Notes under the pieces: model-generated
The model's input: the letters and a program-made list of their open reading frames with translations, nothing else
Told to the model about the DNA's origin: nothing
Databases searched by the model: none
Position numbers and translations under genes: made by a program
From: Chlorops oryzae
Lineage: Eukaryota > Arthropoda > Insecta > Diptera > Chloropidae
Length of the DNA: 64,000 nt
Assembly: GCA_020466095.1 (NCBI GenBank)
Contig: CM035808.1
Coordinates: 36,225,502 to 36,289,501, forward strand
Direction of reading: 5' to 3'
Part shown: in pieces, positions 12,725 to 25,800 of the stretch
Layout: each line of letters opens with the position of its first letter
Numbering within the stretch: position 1 is the stretch's first letter

Positions 12725-13510
12725 GTATATCAGATTCCGGCTACTTATACCTTAGTAATGAAGGAAAATAAATTTTTCTTTTTCTTCATTAAAGTTTGAT
12801 TTTGTGGTCGGGAGGATGATATTTGAAATTTTCGTGTCAATTTCTAGATTTGAAAATTCTGAAAATCATTTTTTTTTTTTGCTTTGAAACAATAACTGCG
12901 TACTTAACGTTTCCAAAATGTTATGGTATGCTGAAATTGGTAGAACATTTTAGAAGTTATCAGTGTGTGATTGGATTCCCGAATTCATTTCCGGGAAATT
13001 GAAATAATACTCGGGAATTTAAATATGTTCGAATTTAATTCAAATTTTCGTATACGCTTTTTGGCAATGTCATTTTTATCAAAATTGCCTCACATTCTTC
13101 AAAATATTGGAGGAACGGAATTCTCAATCACATGCGTATAAGGAGTTTTCCGTCTCTACTCAAATTCAAAATGCTTCAAAATGATTTTCAGAATTTTTAC
13201 CGAATAAATATATCAAAATGAATTCAAAAAATTTCGAAAAAAATTCAAAAGAATCCACATTTTTCAAATTTGAATGGCTATAGATCTTGAAGTAAAACTT
13301 TGATTGAAACACATGATACAACATTTTAAAGGTGCATTCTTCCTCTTTTGATCAAGATACATAAAATGCAAAACACATACAGACTTCTTGAGATTTTGAG
13401 AAAAATCTAGAAATTGACGCGAAATTTTCAAAAACCGTCCTCCTGACCACAAAATCAAACTTTCAAAAAAACAAAAAAATTGGGTTTTCAGGTATAATCT
13501 GATTTAGTGA
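12725..13510. repeat. Diverged long inverted repeat, ~110-bp arms
   Basis: The arm at about 12725-12850 (TTTGATTTTGTGGTCGGGAG ... GTCAATTTCTAGATTT) is matched in reverse complement at about 13390-13510 (TTTGATTTTGTGGTCAGGAG ... GTCAATTTCTAGATTT). The outer ends share ATCAGATT. About 540 bp lie between the arms. It is probably an old non-autonomous DNA element. Confidence 0.55.
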
Positions 13511-16244
13511 GCCAGAAAAAAACCATTAAAAGCCAGAAACAAAATTAAAGTCTCATTTTGTCGACTTGTGTAATCTTTCACTAATTTCCAACAAATTATT
13601 TAAAATAATATATTTTTGCCTAATTTATTAATATTTTTTTGCATTGATTTGCAACGAAGAAACCTCCATAAATTGACAGACTTTTAAAGACTAAGCGAAG
13701 ATCTTAAGACCATTTTTCAGAGGCATGAGCTTGGAGAACTCGGTTTACCAGGATTTTTCCATTGGTTTTTAAGCATTTTTCGTCATTTTTTAAATCAGTA
13801 AGTATTTCGCGAAGCTTTTTCTTTACAAACTTTTTCTCTCAGTGCACAGTTTAACGAAAAATGAAAGACACACTCGGCAATAATCGTGCGTAGGCAAGTC
13901 AATCATTCCAGATCTAAAATACTCAAATGCTGAACTATCAAAGCGAGCTGTGAACTCGTCGGAAGGGGGAAGCACCATATGGCTAATCTCAAATGACGCC
14001 TGCCTGCTCCAGAATGAAAGTGTTAGAATGAGTACTCCGCATTTGATATTTTTCTGCTAACATTTCCTATGAGAACATGATACTTTCAAAGCACAAAACT
14101 CGATTCGGAAGAGAGAGCGAGAGAGAGAGAGGAGACTTTTCTATTCCACGCGAAGAAGCTTTGGGAATTTCTGTTGATTTTTTTTAGACGTGAATGTTTA
14201 TTTTTTTTTTACTTTCTTTTGCCTCCCATTGACCCATCGTTGGGGTTGTATCCGTATGTAGGCCTAAAACACTGCACGGAGTACGCATTTTCGTGACGTT
14301 AAAACATGAGTAAGCAGCTGAGGAATAGATCGATCAGTGGGGTGTGTGGCGAGGGAGGGGTGCACTGCTGTGGCTTTTGATTTTACCTACCCGCTAAACG
14401 AAATTCTCAGTTCACGGAGGTAAACTCACACACACACACACACAAACGCTTAAACACACACGGCATAGGAGTGTTAACAATAAGATACAAGGTGGCTGGC
14501 TAGGTGCGATTCGCGGCCGGCTAACGTCTTGATGCTTCCAATAGTTCACCGCAATTCGATTTCGAGCGAAATGCTCACAGAGATTCACATTAATATTTGT
14601 TTTAAAATTCGATTTTGAAATTCCAGTATTGGTTCGAATCTTGCCCCGTAAATAGATATAAACAGAAACGGGCCAGCAGCGGAACAAGATGCAAGTGTGC
14701 ACGGAAAATTTGGAAACATAGGAAAAAAATAAAAAATAAATGTAAAAAAGAAAGAAACAAAAATCTGAAACAAAACAACAAAATTCCTTTTTGGATTTTT
14801 TTTTTGTTATTCGTGAAGGTGGATTTATCGGTGAACAAAATATTATCACGGGACATATTTGCAAAAATTGTTTTTGTGAACAATAAATATTGGACTTGAA
14901 TTTATTGAATCCGGTTTTCACGTTAAAGACAAAATCGTCAAATCAAAAATAAAAAAATAAACCAAAAATAAAAAAACAGTTTTTTGTATACTTTTTGGAC
15001 GCTAAAGATTTTCAAAGACTCGTGCGGGTGTGATCAAAGAGAAAGGCATGAGGAAAATTGCGTCGAAAGGAAAAGATTCGGTTCGGTTATAGTCCTAGTG
15101 GATCATAGCCCAGGAGGACCGTTTAATGGATCGATATTGATTAAAAAGTTCCCTGTTTTTTTTTTTTTTTTGGCTTTTCAATGCAAAGTCTAGCTTCATT
15201 GGTAGAATTACCAGGAACAAGCTTTTTAATGCGATACAAGGCTCGATTCGATTTCTACTCAATTTTTTTTAAATTCGATTTCGATTTCTAAGTAGAGCAT
15301 GCCTGTGCTTCATAGGATCGATTCGAAAAACTTTTTGTAAATCATAAATTGCCAGGGGTTCCTTAAAGCGCGTTTCTATATGGTGTTTAACTCTGAGATG
15401 TTTAGCTAAACACTTCGAGCGGTTCCACGTATGCGAGGTGTTTAAGTTTCACAGCTGTTTGTTTATTTACAATTGCAAGCAGTGTTGCCATTTGTAGGAA
15501 AATCACTTGAAGGGAAAGAGGGACAGAATTATTAAATTCGGCAAAATGTAGGGAATTTGTGGTATATTCTTAAATATTAAGAGATATTTTGAATATAGTT
15601 TCTTGTCGATCAATAAAAACGACAAAATAAACGTCTCGTCTCGTGGAGTTGGAAGTGGAAAACCCAGAAAAAACTATATCTGAAAGAATTTAGGAGGATT
15701 ATAATTTTTACACGGTTTTGAAATCGATTTCTGTGACATGGCCCATAACCTTAATTTTATTATTTTTGGTAAAAACTATCGTTCAGCATCGATACTCTAC
15801 CAAGAATCATACAATACAAGATTTTGCCTTGCGCATATTATACATTTTTTTTCGAATTTTTCCGTGTGTAAAAATATTTAGGGAATTTTTTGTAGTTTGT
15901 AGGGAATTTTTAGTTTTGCTTTTGGCAACATTTTTTTTGTTTTTTGTTTTGATTTTCTTATGACAGTTAGATATGCATGAATTTCCAATACGATAAATCG
16001 ATTTTTTTCCTATCGATGAAAGTGTTTATGAGGTGTTAAAGAGATAAGCACTTCGTTATCGCGTTTAATTTTTGTATGGCAAAACACGAGTTTAACACCT
16101 CGTTTAGGGCCCTAAAAACTTAGTCCCATAAGGTCCCACTTTTCTGCCCTAAGATTCCACTAAAGAATAAAAATGTCTTTGAATTTAGGGGAGATTCCCC
16201 TTAACTGGCATTATGACATTACTACAATCATAAGGAATCCTTCG
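13511..16244. other. Region upstream of the GGT gene
   Basis: Contains a short (AC)n run near 14429-14445 and poly-T near 15159-15173. The frames at 14412-14921 (minus) and 14615-14899 (plus) overlap each other and are low in complexity; I do not call them genes. An upstream exon or enhancer cannot be excluded. Confidence 0.35.
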
Positions 16245-16322
16245 CAGGCCCGGATCTATTAGGTTATAGGGGCGACAAATATTTTTTTTGCCCGAGTGGC
16301 AAACAAGCTGGATCGGGCCCTC
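16245..16322. mobile_element. Tiny (78-bp) hAT-like MITE
   Basis: Ends CAGGCCCGGATC and GATCGGGCCCTC. It is flanked by a perfect 8-bp direct repeat ATCCTTCG at 16237-16244 and 16323-16330, the hallmark target duplication of hAT transposons. The terminal repeats are imperfect, and the core is only about 50 bp. Confidence 0.65.
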
Positions 16323-16903
16323 ATCCTTCGCTTTATACAAAAGGAGATCTTCCCGCCGTCAGGACACTTCAATTGAGATATACTCGTAAATACATAGCTG
16401 AAGAGAGTAATGACCAATCTGATGAGGTGCTACAATGAATAGGTCTCTTTTAGTTTAAAGGTCCTTTGATGAGTAGATGGCACAATGCCATGAAAGCGCC
16501 TTCTAAACGCCTTGCCTTTTAGTTATATTCCTCGAAAAAAATCAACATTATAATTTCCTCTTATCTATGTATCTCCGAGCGTACATCCATGTGACCGTAT
16601 CTTCAGCAATGAATTGCTTTGTAATGGTCATATCCTTAATACCTGATCAGGAAGAAACATTTAAGACTTGCTTGACCGATAAATAAGTAATTAAATCATC
16701 AAATCAGAAAATTAAAATATCAAATTAAATCTAGTTGAGGCGTATGTCTTTCGATCTTCCGTACATAATTTTATATCGCAATAATAGCGGCACGTTGCGC
16801 TGCATGAATGTTAAAGCTATGCGTGGGATTTAAAAAATGGTTTAACTTTTTTTTTTGTCTACAAGTTTTTTCGTATAATTGTGAAAAATGATTTTGTGCA
16901 ATT

Positions 16904-16938
16904 TCAGTTCGTGGAAAAAGCCTCCTGCAAGCGGACTG
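16904..16938 (+). promoter_or_regulatory. Candidate Inr+DPE core promoter P1 of the GGT gene
   Basis: Initiator TCAGTT has its +1 A at 16906. GGACT lies at exactly +28 to +32 (16933-16937) within GCGGACTG, close to the downstream promoter element consensus RGWYV (one mismatch). No TATA box was seen. The same Inr and GCGGAC at the same spacing recur at 37599-37632. The CAG could instead be a splice acceptor. Confidence 0.45.
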
Positions 16939-17167
16939 CGAAAAACGAGGAACGAGAAGAGTGAAGAACAATAAGCGAATGGATTTTATATCGTGTTGAA
17001 GAGATCCGTGACAGTACCGGGAATTCGTTTACGCTCGAATTATAGCACATTATTATTTTTTTTTCAATATAACTGTGAAGTGTCGAATAGATAAATCGCA
17101 AAATGCATTCCACAACATGCGGCGTTGGCGCAACAGCGACGAATGCAACGAGTGCAACATTTCAGAC
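16906..17167 (+). other. 5' exon of the GGT long isoform
   Basis: 5' UTR followed by ATG at 17103 (CAAAATGC) and codons [20 protein letters not shown], ending CAGAC|GTAAGT at 17167/17168. The exon supplies phase 2, which fits the acceptor at 53486: [12 protein letters not shown] reads on with no stop. It either starts at the Inr or follows an acceptor TTTCAG at 16907. The alternative is that it belongs to another gene with unseen downstream exons. Confidence 0.55.
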
Positions 17168-19842
17168 GTAAGTTTCCATTCAAAAATCTCAATTCATATA
17201 TGCATTTCCGGTTTTATGGAGACCATTTTTCTGATTAAGTTTGCTTATAAGAATGTACTGCGGGAGAGTGGAGAACGTGAACACCCCAAAATGGAAACTA
17301 CCCCAAAAAGTGATTGATTGCTCCAAAAAGTGGACAAAGTCAAAAACTCAAAAAGTGAACATATTTTTTATTTTTCAATTATTCTGGAAAAATATGCACT
17401 GAGCTAAATCGTGAGAATTGGGGGGATCCCGTTGACAAACATGAACATTCGTGGTTTTGATTAGTTCATATTTTCTACTGACCACTGTAGTTGAAGATTT
17501 AGTTTTGTAAGACTGAGCAGTTATTGAGTCAGACGAAATTCGGAAATTTTTTATTTCTATTCCTTTTAAATTGGGAAATACCGTGGATCGAGCCGCAAAG
17601 TCTGGCGGTTCCTTTGAATTATTAATTTTTTTAAAATTATTTTTTATTAATATTTAATCAGATGTAGTTTCATTAAAGTTGTCGTAATTAATGACAGAAA
17701 CGCAATCAATAAGACATTTTCTAGAAATTTTCTAGCAATGTGATGGAGCTGACTTAAGGCTAGCATTCAATAACGCTAGTGTTGCGATGCAAAAAGCTCG
17801 CAATGTAGTAGAATTTATGTATATGGATAGTTTTGGTCATTCAAATGGCTTTTGAATGCTCTATTATATATTGGAATATTTTAAGGTCTTGAGTAACTTG
17901 AATTTCTTGAATTATTTCCCATCAAATATTCCTCTTTTTTATGAATATTAGTATTTGTTATGTGTTCGGGGAGGGTCGGTCCTTTTCCTTGGCAGATTCC
18001 TAACTTTTATAAAAATTTAAAGTTTTTTAAGGCATTTGACTTGAACCTTATAAGTTAAAGGTTAGAACTTTAGTCTGCCCCTAGTAATTGTGGTCCATGT
18101 CTGGTGATGCTGGATGCGGTACACATCGATATATATTCGCAACTTCACCTTGCGGGGCCCGGGAACATTTTTTTTCGGGGGCCCCCCTCTATCCATGCCA
18201 AATTGAAAAAAGGACCAACATGTATTATAATGTTTATTTTATATATAAAAACGTATTAATTGGCAAAAATGCATCTAGAAGTATCGAGGGCACATTCATA
18301 AATGCTCGAATTTGATTCGAAATATGTGGGAAAAAAAATTAGTCCGATATTTTAAAATATCTTTCGGTTGATACAGCTAGTTGCCACAAGTTAGGGGCCC
18401 TGGGTTAGGGGCCCGGGAGATTGTCACCCCTGACGCCCCCGATAGTTACGCCACTGCTCAATATTTATCAGAGGCTTCGAATCTTTGGATGCGTTAAAAT
18501 GCTCAATATCGCGGGGGCGCTACGTAATTAGAAACCCCCAAATCAATCAAAAGATAAATGTGTCTATCTGTACTGTGGTATACTGAGGTTCCAGTAGTTT
18601 TGCCTTAAAACAAGTTAATAATAGAAAATTCCAAATTTCTCTAAAACGCATAAACTCTTGTGGGCCCATCTAGCGCTTCATCTTCCAAGATATAAATCAT
18701 TCGTAATAAAACGCTTAATAAAATTTTCAGCTCGAAAATCAAGTTAATGAAAGACAGTGAAACAAATTTTATAGCTCAGTCACTTGAGGCGGCATGGAAA
18801 TAAAATAATTCGATATGAGGCTTAGAAAACAACAACAACATACAAATTTTTTTTTAGTGACAATTTAATTTATTGCTTGGCGCTCTTCCATGTCGTTGAA
18901 GCGATATGCAATTCTGAAGTAAAAAATGTTCCGATTTCATTATCAACCGTTAAGTAAAAGGTCGACGAGTTTTTTTTTCGTATGCTAACTAAAATCAGTA
19001 TTGGCATTTCTCTGAAATTTATTAACTGGCCTTTAATGTGGGTGAGCTATGAAATGTAATGGGAAAATTTGACTAAGAAAACTCATTGCGATAATTAAGA
19101 TGTCAAATTAAAATTTCAAATTATTAACCCTTTGGCAGCCAAAGTCATTAACAGTGACTTTATCAGAGATATGGGTAACTGACGAAAAGCAATGAAAAGC
19201 GAATTGGTTCAAATATACGGTGGGAACATGAAAGAGTTGACAGTGAAGGGTTAGTTTTAGAATACTTTTTCTTATTGAAATTGTCTCGAAGTTATGCGCA
19301 GAGTCTTTTGAAACGCATTCAAAAAATGTATTGTTTTTTTTTTTTAAATATTGTTTTTGATGGAATTAGGGTTAATGTGCTTGAGATGTGGTTTGCATTG
19401 GCACAAAGATGCGATGTTCAGCTTTTTCGTGTCAGTTTCAATAACTATCGATGACGTAAGGCGTTGTTAAGTGTACTCAAAATGTGTGAATTGAAGCATC
19501 AGACAAGAGAGCTTGCCAAAACTATTGTCTCTGAGGTGGTTTGTTTGTTAAAGTATCATCATCAGGGATGCCCGCGGAGCAAGCTTCGGAGCATTGAGAG
19601 CAAATGCTTGTGTACATACACAAAAGGCAACAAGCAAGCTGAGAAATCGAAACCTGTTTAGTCTGACATCAGGCAGCGAACGAGCAAGACCTATGTCGGA
19701 TGAAGCAAAAAGAGAGAACTGAAAAAGGCGAAAAACGTTCTTCAGTGCAATGCGCACACACACTATCGCAAGCTTTCAATGTAGTGGTGGGCATCCCTGA
19801 TCATCATCTCTGTCTGAGAGACTGAGAGAGCAAGGAGGAGAA

Positions 19843-19892
<50 letters not shown>

Positions 19893-22800
19893 GAGAGAGA
19901 ATAGCAGAGAGAAAAGGAGCTTTAGAAGGAGAGCGAGAGGGAAAGCGCGAGAAGAAGAGATATGGTGCGCTAAGGATGGTGTGAAGCGTGGCAAGAGAGG
20001 GTAAGAGAAATAGAGTAAGAAAGATAGCGTGAGAGAGAGAGAGAGAGAGAAAGAGAGGGTGAGAGAGAGATGGTGAGAGAGAGATGGTGAGAGAGAAGAG
20101 AGAGAGGGTCAGAGAGAAAGAGGGAGAGAGAGGAGAGAGAGAGAGAGAGAGAGAGGGTAAGATAGAGAGAAAGAGAGATGGTAAGAAAGAGAGAAAAAGG
20201 GAGGGTAAGAGAGAGAGGGGAGAGAGAAGAGAGGGAAGCGATAGGAGAAAGGCAAAGAGAGAGAAAGAGAGAGGAAGAAAGAAAGGGGAGAGAGAGAAGA
20301 GAGAGAGAGAAGAGAGAGAGTAAGAGAGAGAGAAAGAGAGAGAAAGTAAGAGAAGAGAGAGAAAAGAGGAGGAGAAGAGAGAGAGAGAAAGAGAGAGAGA
20401 AAGAGAGAGGGAGGGTGAGAGAGCACGGGCGGGAGAGTTAGAAAGAGAGGGAATGCGATTATTCTGGGAACAGTGCTTCTTTGCAAACGCAGTGATTACC
20501 TTTTGTTATGGTCACATGTTGGTTTTCCAGCAAGGGGTCCTCAGGCTCAAAAAGGGGGCTCTCAACACTGAGAACGCTCCGCTTTTTTCTTGTGGTAATT
20601 TTTTCGTGTCGCGGGAGCCCCTACCAAGGACATAACCAACGTCACAAGAATGATCCAACAGAACATGAATGGCGTCCAGTGTAACATATTACATTGTTCC
20701 CAATATGTGTATCAATCTCTTCATATGGCTGCCCTAGGACTTGTCTTCTTATACTATCGCAGTGGAGCATATGTCCCCAAACGACTTGAAGTATAACAAA
20801 GACTTCGAACTTTGATTATTTTCCAAAAATATGTTCCACGACAATCTAAGCTTATTTCACCATCTTCTATTTGATAGCGGCCGCTTTAATGGAGTCTCAT
20901 TTATGGAAGCAAATTAAATTTTCAACCTCCTTATCCAATTCTTTTAACTTTAGAAAGTACCTTTTTCTTTCGAAATCTGATAGCCTAATTCGTCATTGTT
21001 GAAACTTTAAAAAAGCACCTCGTAAATTCTATTTTGAAGATTGTTATTTTAGCAAAAAAAAAAGCACTTATTTTCTGGAGGGCGCAGCTGTGTAAAGTAT
21101 CTTGTTAGAAGAGTTTCATCTCCTTGCGTTAGATTTTTTTCTCCCTCGAGAAAAAAAAATAATTTTTTTCGGCTCCGACTGCACTTGTCGAGTCGTAAAT
21201 TTTCACACAAGTTGATTCTTAAGTAGGTCTGAGTACAGTGCTCCTCTAAGTGTTTTCTTTAATCGAACTCAATTTGTTCATCGGCATATCATCTTCCATT
21301 TGTGTATAATAGCTTCCTGAAAAATACTCAGTCGGAGACGAAGGCGAGTGCGACGAGTGCTAAGAATTTTGGAAAATGAATGTTCTCCTTCTTGTTTTCT
21401 TCCCGATTCTCTGCCCCTTTCATTGGTTTGGGGCTATGAAGTTCTTTACACTTCGATATAAAATATTAAATTAGCTCATTGACAGCCTCAATTACATTTG
21501 TATAGGCTATCGTTAATTTATTCTCGCCGATTTTTTCAAAATATTTTTTGAGTTAAAGCGATTTTCGCTTGGTATGTAGAATTCGTTTCGAATAAGTGAA
21601 AAGCAGTAAAATATTTCGAGCAGATTTTATTAAAATATCGCCTCGAGTGGTTTTAGGCTCCCACTATGCTAAGAGCAGTAATTTTTTTGCTTCTTATTGG
21701 CCTTGAACATTTTTTCTCGCTTAAGTTTTTCATTGTACAAAGTTTCTTCTCACGCCTACAAACCTTATTATGGATTTTCTTTAAATGGATTTTTCTTGTT
21801 GTTTTTGTTGATATATTACAAAAAGACTAAATGAACTGGAAAATTTAATATAAACACATTTATGTATGTATGTACAATATATTGGATCTAGTCGTCGGAG
21901 CATAAACGATTTCTAGTCTAAATGCATTAATCAAATCCACTAGACACGAGCGAATGACGTCACCGAAATTAAGAAGTTCTCAATTAGACGGAGATGAGCA
22001 TAAGTACCTACATATGTAGGTATTAGGGATTCCAAAAAATGGCCAAAATTCCAATCCCGGGATTTCGGGATTCAAAAATTTCAATCCCGGGATCCCGGGA
22101 TCGGTCCCGGGATTAGGAAGAATGCTTAAGACGAATAAATTTTTAAATTTTTTTTATTTGAGCTATGTTTCACATTAACAATAATAAAAAAAAACAAAAA
22201 CTTAATAACATTCCAGTTATTTGAAGCGTAACAGCTGAATCAGTGATGTTAAATTCTTTTTCTGATATTCCGTACACAGCCCCAAAAAATCACTACTTTT
22301 TCCTTTGATTACACAAATTTTTCCCTACAAAATTCCTTACGATTTTATTTACTTATATTTGCATTATCATAGCTGAATTACAATAGTCTGGCGACTGCGT
22401 ATTTTAATGGTTTAAAATACAAAAATCCATTTTCTCTCACAAATCAAATTATTTTCTAATCAGTTTTTTCGTTTACCACCAAACCCAGCTGTCAAAGTCG
22501 TGAGGGAATTGTACCTACATTTAACAACACTGCAGCTACGTAAAACATGTAGTTATCGCATTTAATGTACTAAACGTACAAAAATAACCATCGTATAGAT
22601 TTTTATGTCCACTAACGTATTACACCCACTTGCAACGTTATATCTTAAAGCATTTTCATCTGATTATATTTCGATATTTCTACCTCGACAGTTAAAAATA
22701 ATTGCAAAAATGCCCCGGGACTAACGAAGACTAATCCCGGGATTTTCGGGACTAGAAAACGTCCGGGATCCCGGGATCCCGGGATTGGAATCCCTAGTAG

Positions 22801-25800
22801 GTATGTACAATGTATAAGAAGAACTATTACTAGTGAAATTGACACTAGTAAAAAGGCAGAATAGAATTACTCGTATATCGTTCAGGCAATGTTTCTAAAC
22901 TTTTAGGAAAATTCCAATCTCTTCGCCTTTGACTTTTTAAAAAGAAAAACAAGTGATTTTCCAATTGCAACATGTTAAATTTTTCGAATTGAATGCTTTC
23001 GTAAAAATGGTTATTTCTCTGCGAAAACTTAGGGGAATATTTTCAATTTTGAAGAAATTTGCATACAATTGATTATTCTTCGATCCTACAAACAGATTTT
23101 GAAAATAACACAAGTAGAGATTAAGATAAGTTCGTTGAAAGTAAAAAAAATGAATTTTTTCAAGATAAATCAAAATTGTTCTACTTCGAGCATCTGTTTG
23201 AACCATTAATTGTTAAAAACTTGTGTTGCTTTTGATATTAGTTAATAATCTAATTATCTTAGAAGGCCTTATCGTTTAAAAATTTTAAATATGGGGTACC
23301 ACATTTTAGAAAAACGTGTACGAAAAAATGATGGGACAAAAAACTGAATGCGTGGTTTTCTCGAAACTGTGACGTGATGGAATTTTTTCGGTATTTTTCA
23401 ATTTTTCAGCAGACAAAAATCTAATGGAAGCACTTCTTATTATTATGAAAGGTTGTTCGTTGTAGGCCTGTGTTATCTATCGAATTGAGTTCAGCATATT
23501 TTTCGAAATATATGTTATGAAAAGTTTCTCGTCGAAAACCGGAAGCTCGATTTTGATTTTAGACCTATGGTTTCTTCAGCAAAATATCTTAGAATTGACC
23601 GTAGATTACTTTCCTGCTATACGCTTGGTCATGTTTTTTTACCCCATACAAATCGACCCGCCCTAATGTACATGTAAATACTGATGTAGCCAATAATGTA
23701 GCGAATTCACTGTCACAGTCATGCAGATAAAAAAAAACTTCAGGCAATTGAAAAAGCTATTTCTGAAGTGAATTTTGAAAATTCTCTTCAAAAGTGTCTC
23801 AACTCAAAACTTTTTTTATTTTCCATATTTTCATCTAATGCGGTTGTTTTTCGTCCTTAAGAAATAAAATTTCACTTAAAAATTTGTATGAAATTTTCTT
23901 TTGACTTATGACCCTTTTGAAGAGGTTGTCCGAAGTATTTTTTTTCTTAAATTGCATTCACAATTTTGGTAGGAAACTGAAAACTAAAAAATAAAAATTT
24001 ATAAATAAAAGCAAACGGAGAGAAAGCAGAACTGTCAAAAGTGCCCTCGGAATAATTTCTATTCAATTTAGCCTTCCATGAAACTCATACAAAACAAGTC
24101 AACTTTGTATTATATAAAATGCGAAGCACTCGTTGTTCTAACAATTGAATGTAAAGAATCTCCGTTAGCGTTTTGTTTATGCAAATTCAACTGACAATCG
24201 AACTCATAAAAGTCAGGTAAACGGCTCAAAATTGCACGGCACAAATATTCCAAGGGTGATTCTCCTCGCATAGCGTTTTTTCTCTTTACATAAGTTAAAT
24301 TTAGTTTATGTATAAGTATTTTTTTAAAAAGAAATAAAGTATGCATGCATGAATGTATATAGAAACGTGAATATTTGCTGTTCCAGAGCATTTAAAGAGC
24401 CTATTTATTAAGATTTTAATGTCAAAAATCAGGATCTTTGAAGTTCTTATGACTCAAAAGAATTGCTTTCGAAAATGCCTATTCAGACTTAGACATTATT
24501 TAGGTAGGTATACAAAGTGAGACCTCTTTTTGAGAGCTTTGAATCGAACTGCATAGCAAATAAAAGTAATATAATAGAATTTTTGTTTCATATTTATTCT
24601 TAAGTCCAACATACCCTTTTTTTTTGCGGAACCATTCTTTAAAAAAAGATCCGTAATTTGGGAAAACAACACATGAGCCGAAACATTCCTTTCTCCTTGA
24701 TACCAGAGCTGTAAAAGAATTTTGAGAATCCCCTTTTGCTTTGGAAAATTTTCGGTAGTTTTTCAAATATTGGCAAATAAATTTCTCCGATTTTTAATGG
24801 ATATTTTATTTATTCCAATAGAGGGGATATAGTTGACGCATTTTGCGAATTCCTGTTTCTTTGATAAGGGAAAGAAAAGAACTCCCAGATTTCAAAAAGA
24901 TAATTATGGGTTTTTAAATGCGGGCATAGGTAATGCATATTATTTTAAATTTGTTCAGGACACGTTTACATAGCATTATTTACTTTCAAAGTTTTCATTC
25001 ATAATTCGATTGTCGTAGAAATGAGTTTTTCAGGAATCAATTAAAAACTGCTTCATGCTTAAATCAATGAACTTAAAAGATTTTTTTTTCCTTAATTCAG
25101 TATCAAGGAGAGCTGTAAAAGAATTCATTCATTTGAGGCTTAAGTCACTTTCATTCCCAGCTAAAAATTAGATTTTTGAAATGATCGACTCAATTCCATT
25201 TTATATAGCATTTGCCCTGCGATGTTGTCAACGAAATGTTAATTTGATATATCGCACTCTTCCTACTAAATCGGCATGACTCAAAATTTCTTATTTCTCG
25301 AGCAATGGGTGCATTCAGCAGGCTCAACTGTGTAGTAAAATCCGGCTAAAAGGTGCGCTACCAACTGGGCTTTCGGGCACTGAACGGAAAATCTGGAGAA
25401 ATAACCGATAGCACTATCTATACTACCGATGGTTTCAAGCTATCGAAAACATCGATGTTTTTTTGCGACTATCGATAGTTTAAAAACATTGATGTTTACT
25501 TTAGCTTTGAAAAGGTGGTGCTAGCGGTGACGAAGATTTTTTCGAAATGGACAGATTCCTAAAAATTTCCGCTTTCGTTTATTGAAATTATCGATTACTT
25601 ATTTGAATGATCGATTATTTGAATGATCGATTATTTGAATGATAGATTATTTGAACTACCGATTAATGAACATTAATCGAACATTGTAATTACCGATAAT
25701 TGAAATTATCGATTATTTGAACCAACGATTATTGAAATCATCTACGATCAAAGTTATCAATTATTTGAATTATCGATAGATCTGAAGCTCAAATGAGATA

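Noticed and set aside
14412..14921. 169-codon minus-strand frame (and overlapping frames on both strands)
   Set aside because: Low-complexity Phe/Cys/Val peptide reading through a CA repeat; three frames overlap, with no domain.
18140..18470. Possible hAT element ending GATAGTTACGCCACTG
   Set aside because: Only a right-end-like sequence is visible; no left TIR and no 8-bp direct repeat found.
20084..20486. RER/SLSL-type open frames on both strands
   Set aside because: Direct consequence of the (GA)n tract, which has no stop codons in several frames.
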